Shown in pieces: positions 10,545 to 21,845 of a stretch of DNA of 64,000 nucleotides. Both the position numbers and the translations under genes were made by a program. This DNA is from Hesseltinella vesiculosa (Eukaryota; Mucoromycota; Mucoromycetes; Mucorales; Cunninghamellaceae). The notes under the pieces were generated by a model. The model made no database searches. It saw only the letters and a program-made list of their open reading frames with translations, and was not told where the DNA came from. How positions within the stretch are numbered: position 1 is the stretch's first letter; the number at the start of each line of letters is the position of its first letter. The stretch is taken from NCBI GenBank assembly GCA_002104935.1, contig MCGT01000004.1:930001-994000 (forward strand), in the 5' to 3' direction.

Positions 10545-11831
10545 TTATTCTTGTTTGGATTTGGCCAAGAGCGCTTGATATTGATGCTCGACACGGTCGA
10601 TCAGCTCCCAGGCAGCCTCGACTTCCAGATGCAACACGTAGGGCTTGACATAAGATTCACCCCAGCGCGTGGTTTCCGAGGTGTAACGCAGCATTTCATT
10701 TAGAACCACCAGTGGCTGCAGGGCCACAAACACAGCCGCCATTGCTCCTCGGTAACCATTGATGTTCTGTGAAGCCAAGCCAAACAGTCGGAACTATAAA
10801 AAAAAAAGTGTGAGATAAGAAGGTCTCGATTTTTTTGTCTTCTCACCAGCCAATGAATCAAGCTACGCAAGTAGATGACCCACAAGGGTAAATTCCCTAT
10901 GTGACTTGCCACTACCCCAGGGCTGGTAGTGAATGACCGGATGTTCAGCGTCTGTTGCATAAAATAGTCGTTGGTGGCCACCGCCAGTAAGTCACATGCC
11001 CATTTGCTCGATTCATACGGCAGTGTCCTTGTGAAAAAAAAAAAAAAATGGGGGGATGGGAGGTTTCGTACAATGGACAGAGACATTTGATTTCACCTTA
11101 CGCCTTCACACCTTGCCAGTCGTCCAACGTAAAGAATTCACTCGAGGCGGTCGATGAGCTTGTCCAGATCACTCGGCCATGGTCTTTGGCATTACCCAGG
11201 AGCGATTCTAGCTGGCGAATCTGTTATAAAAATGGAGCGTCCATGAATCTCGAGGCGAGTGCAGCGGTCCGATGGATTACCATGACATAGTGACCAAACA
11301 CATTGGTGGCAAACACCTTGCCCAGACCATCGTTGTTGATTTCGCCCGTTGCTTGGATGGTGGCATCGGACGATTCCATCAAGGCTGTAGGGGATTTGAG
11401 AAACAATGATACAAGCGAACCCCACCGTAAACCTAGGGCGCTAAGATAGCCAGCATTTAGAAACAAATAATCAACATGGTGATAGCTAAGTGCGTTTAAA
11501 AAAAAAAAAAAGAGGTGAGCGACCTAGCAGAAAAATAAAAAAGTTACCGATGTTGAATGTCCTGACAGGCTTGCATGACGCTGGTGAATTGATTGAGATC
11601 GATGGTGACAAGGTCAATGGTTGCATGAGGGTATCGGTTTAGGAAGGATTGTCGTACATTGTTGGCACGGGTATGGGACCGGCACGCAAAGACCAGCACC
11701 AGAGCTTCACAAGGGATCAGTTCCAGCAGACGCTCAGCAATGCCATAGCCAATCCCACCAACATTCACTCCAGTAATCACGGCGACTTTTCGATGACGTT
11801 CTGCCGGATCGACACAGCTCTTGTCATTCAT
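10545..11831 (-). CDS. ERG27: 3-ketosteroid reductase Erg27-like (SDR family)
   Basis: NADPH-dependent short-chain dehydrogenase of ergosterol synthesis, reducing the 3-keto intermediate during C-4 demethylation at the ER. Five exons join in phase. The N terminus has the Rossmann Gly motif (VAVITGVNVGGIGYGIAERL), then the second strand FACRSHTRA and a DLNQF-type Asp, then YHHVDYLFLNAG and NVFGHYVM, and IWTSSSTASSEFF. The catalytic Tyr-Lys pair is intact in the YESSKWACDLLA segment. The C-terminal half contains GVVASHIGN and a membrane-facing hydrophobic stretch, as in Erg27/HSD17B7. Start ATG 11831 gives MNDKSC; stop TAA at 10545-10547. About 350 aa, normal for the family. In yeast Erg27 binds and protects the Erg7 cyclase. 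Confidence 0.9.
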
Positions 11832-12167
11832 TGAGCATCAGAAAAGAAAAAGAAAAGGAAAGAGGTCTTCCTTTCTTCCCACACGATCGGCGTTTGAAGT
11901 CTTCACGGCTGTGGAAAAAAAAAGTCGCGTTTTCTTTATGGGGCTAGAAGGGGCTATTCAATAGGTGGGGAGGGGGAGGGGTTGCAGGAGCATACAATAG
12001 GCAGAAAAAAAAATAGAGGGGGGGGGGATACTAATCTAAACTACAGATGGATAACAAAAAGGGGGATATGAACTAGAAAATAACATACAGCAATAAGGGA
12101 GAGAAGATGCAACGCAAAGATGAGAAATGACAAGTAAAACAAGAGGAACAGAAAAAAAATAAACGAA
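11832..12167. other. Intergenic: ERG27 promoter and downstream UTR
   Basis: Contains the upstream region of the minus-strand ERG27 gene and the 3' untranslated region of the RNA-binding protein gene that ends at 12168. G- and A-homopolymers are present; I see no gene or RNA here. Confidence 0.5.
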
Positions 12168-14149
12168 TCATGCATAAATGCTATTCATTTGGCACCAGTC
12201 GGAGGAGGAGGACGCGTTGGGTTTGGATGTGGGTGGATGTGGCACTGTTGGTGGTAGGGCGCCGGCGGGAGGGATAGGAAAGACGCGGTCGGGCGGATAG
12301 CTGGTGGGGGGCGAGGTAGATGAGGTGGAGAAGAGCGCGAATTCGGCATCATGGTATGGGTTGGCTGGTATGAGCGGAGCCATGGTTGACTGGCTGGGTG
12401 ACGACAACGACTGCAAACTAAAGGAGGCGGGAGGGGACATGGGCTTGGACGCAAACAGTCCGTTGGACACCGGTGCTTTCAGGCTGGACGTGGTAGGCGG
12501 CATGGAGGCCAGTAATCCTGGAGGCATATTATCGTAAGCATGTCTATCAAGAAGTCGGGATGAGCCTCACCAGCTATTTTTTTGTAACCCTACCGTAAGA
12601 GTGAGAATGGCTGGCTATGGGATGAAGACTCCAGGGGAGAGGCAAGCGTGGGAGACAGCGGTGTATGGTAGTAGGGTAGATAGGACGAGGTAGATGAAGA
12701 GGACGAAGATAAAGGCGACAAGCTGAAGGCGGGGTTGGGGACAGGGGGTGGGTGGGTGGAGGCATATGCATAAGGGTGGAACGATGATGGGTGAGGCGGG
12801 TTGCCGAGGAGAGGATGGTCATTGTTGGTGGAGGTGGAAGAGGACGAGGTGGAAGCTGAAGGAGCAGACATCAGCAGGGTATTGGAAAGAGAGTTGGTAG
12901 AGGTGGGCATCTTGTCGTGCTGCGAACGACCCCAAGAGAGACGGATGCGGGATTGGCCGATTTGAAAACCATTCATGCGTTCGATGGCGGTTTCGGCCGA
13001 CGCACGTGAGATATACTGGACAAAGCCACAGCCTTTGCCGGGTGGGATCTTGACGTAGGTGATTTCGCCAAAGGGATTGAAGTACTGCAGCAGTTCCTCT
13101 TCGCTGATGGGGGTGGATAGGCCGCCGATGAAGACGGTGGTATTGGAGGGGTCGGTTGGCTGCTGTACAAGGGCTGGTGCTTGTAAGGCTAGCTGGAAAT
13201 AGCGGGCGACCTGATTGGCCGAGTCGGAAGGTGGGGGTAAAAGCGCAGAAGGAGGGGAGGACGACAAGGTGGGTGAGAGGTGAGGTGACAGGTAGGGCAT
13301 GGGCGAATGGAAAGAGGGCATGGTGGTGGAAGGGTGATAGACGCTGTCGGGAGGACTCATGGCGGGCGAGGTGGCAAGGTGGGCCGCAGCATTGGCGTTG
13401 GTTTTGGGGGTGGCAAGGGAGATGCGGATGTGACGTTGGCCGCATACCACGCCGTTCATTTCCGTCAAGGCCATCAGCTGTTCTTGAGGATCATGGAAGC
13501 GGACAAAACCATAGCCGCGCGACAGCCCCGAGATGGGATCGGTCATCACTTTAGCTGAATGGCACGAGGCATAGCGCTGTCGAAACATTGCCTATCAACA
13601 AGGAGAAACGAAGTGAGCAGATGACGGTGTTGTCAACGGAAAAGGGAAGGGGGTATTACCAATAGATATGTTTCATCCACATCATTACTAAGATCACCGA
13701 CAAATAAACTGTATTCAGGTGCTCGCTCTTCCCTATGGACAGGACAGTAAAAAATGAGCACCGAAGTCAGATTGTCTATGCGTTTTACTTTTTGTCGAGG
13801 ATACCGCCGCCAGCAGCCCAGTTCAGTCGAAAATTGCGCTGGGATTTTGGCATTTTTGTCCCATGGACGGTGGCCAAGGCTCGCTGAGCAGCAACAGGTG
13901 ACGGGAAACCAATGAATGCATAGCCTAGACTAGAACTAAAAGAGTGTGTTGGCGAGGTCATTGTGGTAGGTCGTCCTTACTTTGTTCGTTTGTCACGAAT
14001 CAATTTGACAATGACGGCTTCACCAATCGACGTCCAAAGCTGACGCAAGAAGGGTTCGTCCATCCATGGCTCTAGGTCGCCCATCCTAATCAAGCAAGAG
14101 CGGTTTGAGTATGCCATGCCTTTGCCACGTTTTCTTACCATAACGTCAT
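12168..14149 (-). CDS. Three-RRM RNA-binding protein (Nam8/Ngr1/Csx1 type)
   Basis: RNA-binding regulator with three RRMs and a low-complexity tail. RRM1 begins MTLWMGDLEPWMDEPFLRQL, the hallmark N-terminal motif of the Nam8/Ngr1/Csx1/TIA-like group, and continues to LGYAFIGFP. RRM2 is read from EYSLFVGDLSNDVDETYL and GYGFVRFHD. RRM3 has TVFIGGLSTPISEEELLQYF as RNP2 and GCGFVQYI as RNP1. Between and after the RRMs lie Ser/Pro-rich stretches; the protein ends QMNSIYA. Several short introns separate the RRM1 exons; the first coding exon from ATG 14149 is only 11 nt (14139-14149), so the true start may lie further upstream (see 14892-14919). In yeasts these proteins act in U1-dependent splicing (Nam8) or in mRNA turnover (Ngr1, Csx1); I cannot decide which applies. 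Confidence 0.88.
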
Positions 14150-14891
14150 TCTTGCGCTTTCTGAAGGGATAAAATGAGCTTGGGGTTGATCAGGTGGGGT
14201 TGACATGGTTCGTTATAAAAAAAAAAATGGGAGCAAAGCAAAGTACAATACAGTTTGCCAAGGAAAAGATAAAAAGGATGGAGGTGGCAAAGGAGGGCGG
14301 GTGAGTAAAAAAATGAGGGTGGCACAAAGAAAAAAAAAAAAGAGGGTGAGGATCCTTTCTAACGAAAGCAAATCTATGGAGGAGGAGCTACAATCGAAAC
14401 AAAAAAGCAAAAAAGAAAGAAAAAGAAAAGAAAAAAACCAGAGATCGGTTGGAAAAGTGGGTAGATAGCTCTGCAGGGATAAAAAAAAAAAAGATGAAGA
14501 TAACGAAGAAGACAAGGAGATCCTACTAGCAAACCAGTTCGCTGTTTTAGCTGACTTGATTACTTACTATGTATATGAGAGAAAATAAAAGATACTCCTT
14601 CAAAAGGATCAAACAAGTGGAACAAGAAATTGGGAAAAAAATAAAGGAGAAAGAAGAAAAAAAAAAAAAAGAAACCATTGTTTGAATTTAACTCGGCCAA
14701 GACTAAACAGGAAAGTGTCACCTGTCCAAGTTCACTCAATTGTGTCACATCTTTCATCACACGCAATGATACTCACCCACCCCTTTGTCCTCATTTGGGT
14801 CATATTGCCTCTCCCTGTACTGTTGCAACAAAAAAAGTGTCTGTGCTCCAATGACCCCCCCCCCCACTTACGGCCCTGTGGTGTCCCTCAC

Positions 14892-14919
14892 CTCGCTTGA
14901 TCTTGCCACTTGAGCTCAT
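14892..14919 (-). other. Candidate alternative first exon of the RRM gene
   Basis: ATG 14919 opens MSSSGKIKR and ends at a good GTGAGG donor. Joining it to a CAG acceptor before 14160 gives the in-frame link ...KRESARMTLWMGDLEP. The phase matches on both sides, but the intron would be about 730 nt, long for this genome, and consists mostly of poly-pyrimidine sequence on the sense strand. The interval 14150-14891 otherwise shows no gene. Confidence 0.35.
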
Positions 14920-15145
14920 CCCTTTTTTCTCGGTTTCGTTACTATAGTTTCGTTCGTTTTCGGAGGACGATATTGAAAGCAGCATAAATAAAGAAATGAT
15001 ACAGTAGAAAGAAAGAAAAAAAAAGACCACGTTTCCAGTGACTCTCGGGTCTCGTGTTCCACCTGACATTTTTTTTTTTTTTGCAAAAACGCAGATCATG
15101 GGAATGTTCTCTTACCGTTTCCCCCCCATCTCTTGTGGCTCATGC

Positions 15146-18100
15146 CTAGGCACTTTGCCTGGGTAACAAAAGTCTATCAATGCGATCCGTCTTTATTGGC
15201 TCATTTTCGTATCCAAACTAGAAAAAAAAAAGAGATGAGAACCGTGCCTTGCCAGGCTAATCTCCTTACTTGTTCAGTTTGTTCATCGTCTCTGATGGAA
15301 TTTTGACACGAATCATACTCGCAAAAAGCAACAGCGTCCTCACGCTGTTTTGAATCTTGGTCAAGGTCTAGATAAAAAGTAAGCCAAGGATGAACCCATC
15401 GTGTTTGATGAAGCTTACATCTTTGAGCACAGGCTGGGTCACTAGCGAAGGTCGATAGTGTAGCCAAAGTTTGTAAAGGATGGTCATCAACATCAGCACC
15501 AGATCGGGTACCAGGTTGGCGATGCCGTCATCCAATAGGTTGAATTGGTCCACCACCGGGCTCAGGGACGCATAACTTGCAGCAGCCATCGGTGGCACAA
15601 CCCCTGTTTCAAACGCCGCACCCAGGGCTTGTTCATATTGCTCGAGATCATACAGTTGGCGTGCCTTGACAAAACCAACCATGGCTCGCACAGTGTGTTT
15701 CTTGCGATCATCCACCAATTTGCTGATATACTGGTTATGGTCGTACCGCTGCAATGTAGACTTGGTGAAGTCGAGTAGGTGCTGGAGCGACGCGTCGTTC
15801 TTGAGGTGGTTGGCGGGTCGTTGGAAAGCTTGAGAGAGTTGATAAAACAAAACTTCCATGGCCAAGTTGTAATCCTACCCAGCGAAAAAAAAAAAAAGGT
15901 GGCGTGAGGAGTCTGGTCACACAACTGCAATTAAAAAAGCTTACGCTAGCCAACTCGCACACAAAAGTAGCTTTGGCATATTGCCCACGGTTGGCATATT
16001 CTCCCACGAGCGGAATCAAAAAGGCTTTGGTATAAGAGTCTTGGTCCTCGAAGCCTAATAATCGCTTGTACTGATCCATAAAGCCAGGCTAAGGAAAGAG
16101 AGTGGCGGGTGAGATGTCAAAGTGGCCTCCTTCTTTTTGTCACTACCTGGCGTTGGTCATCTACAAAGCTGCCAAGGAACCATTCGTAATCGTTTGATTC
16201 CAAGATCCAGTCGCGGCAAAAAGCTTGGGCTTGTTCCAATAAGCTGTCATCCACATAGCCATAGTGTTTGGCGTACCACGCCAGACAAAACAGATATTGG
16301 AATTGGTCAGTGGTCGGCAATTGGCTGCTTTTTAGGTATTGGTGGATCATGCGTGACAAAGTAAACGTTGATATAGTCTTGTTTTCCGTCAAAACTAGGG
16401 GCGTCATCCAAAAAAAAAAAAAAAAAGGAAGGGGTCAGCCGAGCTGTCGCCATCTTTCCCTCTCCCAAAACACTTGCTCATATCTGTGCTGGGTCGTGAC
16501 GATTTGGGGACGCGTAGGAGACCAAAGTAGGCCAGCATGATGCCAATATGCACTGCATCCAATTGGGTTTGCTTGTTTTTGTACAAATAACTCACGGCCT
16601 ATACAAAAAAGACATGAGGTTGAATGTCCTTTGATGCCATGAGTGTACCTGTTCAAACTGGCAAGTGGCCAACAGCATTTTAAAGTAGCTCCAAGGCTGA
16701 GCACCCGTTGGATCAAACCGTTTGGCTCCAAAGCCTGCCACCCGTACTTGAAGTTCCTTGAGCGTATACTGTTCCACATGAAAATCATGACCAGGCTGTT
16801 CTTTCAAGAGGGTCAGCTGTAGATCGAAAAAAAAAAAAGGCGTCAGCGGCCAGCCATCAGCAGTTTGTTCTTTACCTGTAGCCACAAGTACTCCTCTGTC
16901 GTGCTGACGATGGAAGGCGTTTGGTTGGAATGCAATTCACATCGGCCCACAATCTTAAAGAGGGCTAGTTTATATGGGTCAACGGCGTCTACTCCCTGGC
17001 TTTTCAATTGTTGGTATTTGATCACGACCTGCTCCTGCGTCCCCTTCGACAGCCTATAAGAAAATGTCAGTCCCTGTACCACGCTTCGCTGTCTGGTAGT
17101 TCACTTGCGTTTTGTCAGATTCAAGATATTCCATCATCTGCTGAACAAAGTCAGGCTCCGATTGGAAGAGTTCCGGTTCGCGTTGCAACAGCTGCAAGGC
17201 TGAGTCATGTTGGCCGCATCGCAAGCTGGTGTATAAAAGGACCCATGCCGGCTGATCGTTGACAATCTTTGGATGTCATAAAAAAAAGGTCACCATCATG
17301 ATGGAGAGGCATGGCAATTTACTTACTTCCAAGATCGCTGGCCAGCCTTCTTTGTGTTTGCCATACGTGACCCCCACAAACGCTTTGAGCCGCACCATAA
17401 ACACAAGAGAACCGCCTGGTTTAGCCACCTGAGCATTGTCCTTGAGCGTCTGATCGATATAGTCGATGTACCTAGAACCCCCCCCCCCCAAAAAAAAAAA
17501 AAGAGAGAAAGGCGTTAGTAGGCAGTGACCCAGATCGGTTTCTACACTTACGACTCTTCTAACCAGGCTGTGGCCGAGCGTATCCAGTTTGCACGGAGGT
17601 CAATGGCTTCTTGAGACGAGCCATCGGCCAAGCCGGCATACAGCTGCAAGTTCCGTTTGCGATGCGCCAAGACTTGGTCGTATGTGTCGAGGTGGTCGAT
17701 GTTGGTGAGATGTGCAATCAGTTGCAAGGATTCTAGTAGGTGCCGGTCTGGACCGTTGTCGCCAGGACTCGAGGCGGTTTTGAATGCATCGATCATGTTG
17801 AAGAGTTCGCCGTCCAGATCGGCTTTGTTGATGTTGGTCATGACGGTCGCATATCGGCCTTGCTTTTCTTGCAATTGACTATGTGCCTGTGATTGCTGTG
17901 GGTAAGGATAAAAAGGTCAGAACGCCATCGGCCCAACCTGTACATGACCATCTTTGCTCCATTTACCAAGGGTGAAGCGTAGGAAAGGAAACTGTGGTGC
18001 GGTGGCTGTGGAGGTGACGCTGGTTTCTGTTGCTGGTTCTCAATGGGTTTGTAGTCCTCTTCCAGACTTTGGTTGATCATGCTGATGGACTGAAGACAGG

Positions 18101-18644
18101 AGGAACTTCGAACAGATTCAATCGAATGAATAATATCTTGTTCTGTCATTTGGTCCAGGTATTCCTATCAACAAAGAAGACGCGTTAGCCATCCCCCTAA
18201 AAAAAACGAATGCCATTTTGGTTTTGCTTACACTCAACGTTATGGAGCTATCCGATTCGGTTGGTATGATGGATGTTGACTTTTGCAATACTTCTAGGTT
18301 GTGCACATTGGATTTTATGCCATCCTGCGTCAAAAAATGTAGCCTAAGAGGTAAAATCAATCAAAAAAAAAAAAAAAAAAAAAAAAAGGTCAGATCTTTT
18401 TCTTGGCCCATCATTGAGCAAGACCCTTGCAGTCTTTGTCCATTATTTTCCTCAAGCGTATCAGTACAATGGATTACCCTTTTGCCTGAAGTTCATGACT
18501 GGATTTGACACGTTTCGTTAGACTGTCGGTTTCCTGCTGGACCTGTGATGAATCTCGTTTCAAAGGCGGGATGGGATAGGTCGGTGAAGGCGAGACAAGC
18601 AGTTTGGATTCCGTGTAAATATCTGTAAAGGAGGGATTGGTCAT
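15146..18644 (-). CDS. NIC96: Nucleoporin Nic96/Nup93
   Basis: Linker scaffold nucleoporin of the nuclear pore inner ring. Twelve or more exons, each separated by a short intron, can be chained in phase from ATG 18644 (MTNPSFTDIYTESK) to the TAG at 15146-15148. The N terminus is disordered, followed by a coiled-coil-like stretch around LDQMTEQDIIHSIESVR. The alpha-solenoid carries the family landmarks: PAWVLLYTSLRCGQHDSALQ, TEEYLWLQ, then PWSYFKMLLATCQFEQ with AVSYLYKNK and DAVHIGIMLAYFGLL, which line up with the Nup93 sequence QPFLYFQVLFLTAQFE / AVHVAL. The last exon is short (FGYENEPIKTDRIDRLL). About 850-900 aa, as expected for fungal Nic96. Confidence 0.9.
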
Positions 18645-19161
18645 TGGCGCTTGCAAATCGATAATGAACAAAACCAAACAATATAAGCGTAAAATGGGCA
18701 ACAGCAAAGAAAAGGAAAAAAAAAGAGAGAGGGGCTTTTTTTTTCTCTCTCTTGAAGCTCATGATTTTGCCCCCCGCTCTTGCTTTGGTTTGGCACCATG
18801 CTTTTTTCACCTGCTGGAGATGAGATGATCTTCCTTTTTATTATTTATTTATTTTTTGGACTGGAGCCCGTCGTTCCTCTCTTCCCATCTGCATTCTTTT
18901 TGGAACATTTGATTGCTAGCGGGACACTGGCTGGTACGAGAGCTGCATTTTTCGTTCCACACTCCACGGGGTCAGAAAGGTCTACCGATGATGACGTCTC
19001 ATCGTTTTATGCTTGCGCGCAAATTTGGAGCCAAATCAACGCTTTTGGAAAAGCCGCTACCCTCGCAACGAGGCTTTCAGCTCCTGCTGTTCCCGCAAGC
19101 AAAAGTGTAGGATGATTTTTATAAAGTGAACGCAGGTATCTAAGGAGACGCAGACACAGAT
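18645..19161. other. Intergenic: NIC96 promoter and UreD downstream region
   Basis: Upstream region of NIC96 (minus strand) and 3' region of the UreD gene. Short T-rich and A-rich tracts are present. Open frames here are below 115 codons and lack recognisable motifs. Nothing further seen. Confidence 0.5.
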
Positions 19162-20235
19162 CTACATCAGGATCTTGGAAAACATGCCTTCGCCAACGAT
19201 ACTTTTGAGGCCTTGGCCAAGGCATTCTTGTTTGACAAAGTCGCGCACCATTTCAGTGGTCATGCCCGCGATGCGAATCAGGAGGCCGCGCTGATGGTCA
19301 AGGCAGGGACTGATGGACCACAGCAGGTCTTTTCGCTTCTGTAGGTTGTTGGGCATCAGACGGTCGGCCTCGGCTAGCTGCAGCATGCGCTGGATCGACT
19401 GGTAAAGCGGAGCTGCAGGGTCATGACGGGAAACGATCACCAACGTGGCAAAGCAGGTGTACGGCCTCAGCTTGGCAGCATACGAACCAGAGGGCACAAA
19501 AGGCGTGGGCGAGTCGGGAGAGTTGGGTGTGTCTTGACCCGTGTTCAGCGAACCGTCGTCCTCCAGCACCATGTGGTCCTTGATACGTAAGCGCCCGTTG
19601 ACATGCACATCGATCCGGCTTGCGTAATACTTGAATGCCCAGCTCTCGCCACGGCTCAGGCGGCCGCTGGTGAACCAGTCCAGCAACACCAGTTGCGAAC
19701 TAGCGTCCTCCAAGTAGATCTGCTGGCGTGACGTGAACGATGAGTCTTGGAATGACGTGACGGGATCAGGCATGCTGATCAGCAGGCCATGGCGGGAGAT
19801 GGTAGACCGGATCGCTTGCAACGACACATCTTCCAATATCGCTGGCCGTTTATCCGAGGTTGTTTTGGCTGTGACCATGGGGACCAGCCCCTTGGCCGGC
19901 AAGGACGGATGCTCCCGTTGAGCGAGCAGCGTCATCCATTTCCGCTGTTGGATCCGGTCCCGGAACACTTTGGTGTTGCCTTGGGTCATCAGCAACAGAA
20001 TGGCATTTTCTAGAATCTCCACATTGACATTGAAGCGATCGCCGCTGACAATCCCTCCTCCATAGCTGATCATATACGCCACCGCCAGACGCTCGGCATG
20101 ACCCTTGGTGGGAATAAACTTGAGAGGGTATTGCGCATGGATACGGCTGAACTTGGTCTTGTCATTATAGCACTGGCATACAAGCGTGCCTGATCCTGGC
20201 TCTCCAGATGGCGTCGTTGCAAACCGCTGGATCAT
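19162..20235 (-). CDS. Urease accessory protein UreD/UreH
   Basis: Chaperone for nickel insertion into urease, acting with UreF and UreG in the cytosol. Single exon of 357 aa, unusual here since most neighbours are intron-rich. The N terminus has GSGTLVCQCYNDKTKFSRI, then PLKFIPTK and the family hallmark YGGGIVSGDR, then ILENAILLLMTQGNTKVFR, all in the order seen in UreD proteins (P-L-K; GGG-x-x-x-GD; T-Q-x-x-x-K-x-Y/F). Middle landmarks are DWFTSGRLSRGE and the paired basic stretch around SRIDVHVNGRL. The C terminus is RIAGMTTEMVRDFVKQ. Start ATG 20235 is the first in frame and gives MIQRFATTPSGE. No urease structural gene lies in the window, which is normal in fungi where the genes are dispersed. 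Confidence 0.92.
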   Translation of the reverse strand: MIQRFATTPSGEPGSGTLVCQCYNDKTKFSRIHAQYPLKFIPTKGHAERLAVAYMISYGGGIVSGDRFNVNVEILENAILLLMTQGNTKVFRDRIQQRKWMTLLAQREHPSLPAKGLVPMVTAKTTSDKRPAILEDVSLQAIRSTISRHGLLISMPDPVTSFQDSSFTSRQQIYLEDASSQLVLLDWFTSGRLSRGESWAFKYYASRIDVHVNGRLRIKDHMVLEDDGSLNTGQDTPNSPDSPTPFVPSGSYAAKLRPYTCFATLVIVSRHDPAAPLYQSIQRMLQLAEADRLMPNNLQKRKDLLWSISPCLDHQRGLLIRIAGMTTEMVRDFVKQECLGQGLKSIVGEGMFSKILM

Positions 20236-20450
20236 TCAAATTAGCTGAAGAGGAGAAGAAAAAAAAATTAAGGGGATCGTTGCTCGTTTGAAATTTTGAG
20301 CATGCATGCGCCGTTTGAAATGGGCGACAGAAAAGAACCAACCAAAAAGCTTGTGTGGCTTTTGGGCTCCCTTTTTTTTTTTTTTTTTTTTTTTTCCTTC
20401 TCACTTTCATTGCAGCTCCACATACCCTCCACCTTTTATTTTTCATAACG

Positions 20451-21250
20451 ATGCCAAAGATCGTCTTTGATTCCGACGAAGAATTCACGTTTGATGAGCC
20501 CGAAGCTCCTGCCCAACCTGTGAATAATCAGCACCACGATTCATCAGACAGCGACGATGACCAAGCGCCTGAAGCCGTGTCGACCGCCGTTGCCAAGGAA
20601 TCCATCCTCTCCAAGACAAAAGCACAAAAAGAAGCCGCCACAAAGTAAGTCGCAACAAGCCTTTATCGAATGAACACCGGTTCGATGTTGCTCATTCGAT
20701 GGTGATTCTTCCACTCTTTAGATCCGATCAGATCAGCAAGGAAAAACGTCGACGACGAGATCAGCAGCTCAAGGAGCAGAAACAAGGAAGCAAGCGGGAA
20801 CGAAAGGAACAGAAGCGAAAGAGACAACAATCCGAAGACGACGAGCAGGATGAGCACACCAGCGACGAGAGCGAACAAGAAAACGACAACGGTGAAAGCA
20901 AAAGACTGCCACAATCACTGTTGGACGACTTCAAATCCGCCCCTCGCACGCACTTGACTGCCGAAGATTTCGAAGCCCTGCAAGCCGAAGAGGAAGCCAA
21001 GCTGGCATCAAAACTAGCTGCTCGGCAAAAGAAACGTAAGATGGAAGACCGCGGCCGCATGGTGGGTGAATATACCGTCAAGGTACTCAACCAACGACCC
21101 AAGGTTGCTCGTGCCAATCACTCGCTGACCAACCTCAAGCAAACCAAACTACACCGCAAGGCCGTCCACCGCGAAAATGCCGTCTTGGGTGGCAGCACAG
21201 GTCGTGTTGGCAAGGCCGCCCTGGTGTTCCAACGCTCAAGTCAAAAGTAA
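20451..21250 (+). CDS. Basic/acidic nucleolar-type protein, Utp16/NOL7-like
   Basis: Two exons (20451-20644 and 20722-21250) join in phase; ATG 20451 gives MPKIVFDSDEEFTFDEPE. The N terminus is acidic (Ser/Asp/Glu-rich), the middle strongly basic and helical (KEKRRRRDQQLKEQKQ, KRERKEQKRKRQQ), then a conserved-looking helix LPQSLLDDFK and a basic tail VKVLNQRPKVARANHSL ending GKAALVFQRSSQK. Architecture, with an acidic start, coiled basic middle, LP-x-x-L-L motif and a basic C-terminal block, matches U3 snoRNP-associated Utp16/Bud21 and human NOL7. The similarity is weak at residue level, so the family call is tentative; a nucleolar location is likely from the basic clusters. It is divergent with the UreD gene, sharing about 215 bp of upstream DNA. 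Confidence 0.6.
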
Positions 21251-21845
21251 AGCCTCGATCCTTTTTTTTTTTTATTCTCTTCATATGTCATGGACGATAT
21301 CATGTTTGCATCCCCCCTTTTTTTTTCATAATTGTGCACCTCCATCATACAGTAATAAAAGCATTCTGTGACATGCATTTGACTGTCCAAGTTCACTGCA
21401 AAGGGCATCTTTTTGACCTCTTCCTGTGGTCTTTGGTCCTATGGCTGACGTTCATGCTTCAGCTATCCATTGTTTCCGCATGACCGACCAGACAGATCAC
21501 CGCCTATCTCCAAACGGCCTGTCCTGCCAGGGCCAACCAGAACACGACCCCAAGGACTGAGATGGATGCGGGTGGCCAGCTCAATGAGACCCCAGACACA
21601 CGAGAGAAAAAGCGACGCCAACCTATCTTGTCCCCCGCAGTAAAAAATAAAACTGACCAGTCGTTTCTCCCTCTGACATGGCAACCATAGGCTTGGCATG
21701 CCGCTCTTAAATAAGCAAATGCCGTTCTTGTGCACACAGTGAATCGAAAGGAAAAAAACAGAAATGGGGGGGGGGGGCTTTATTAAAGTACAAAGTGACG
21801 TGAATGAAGAGAGAGGGGTATACACACAAGGGCAATACTGGAGGG

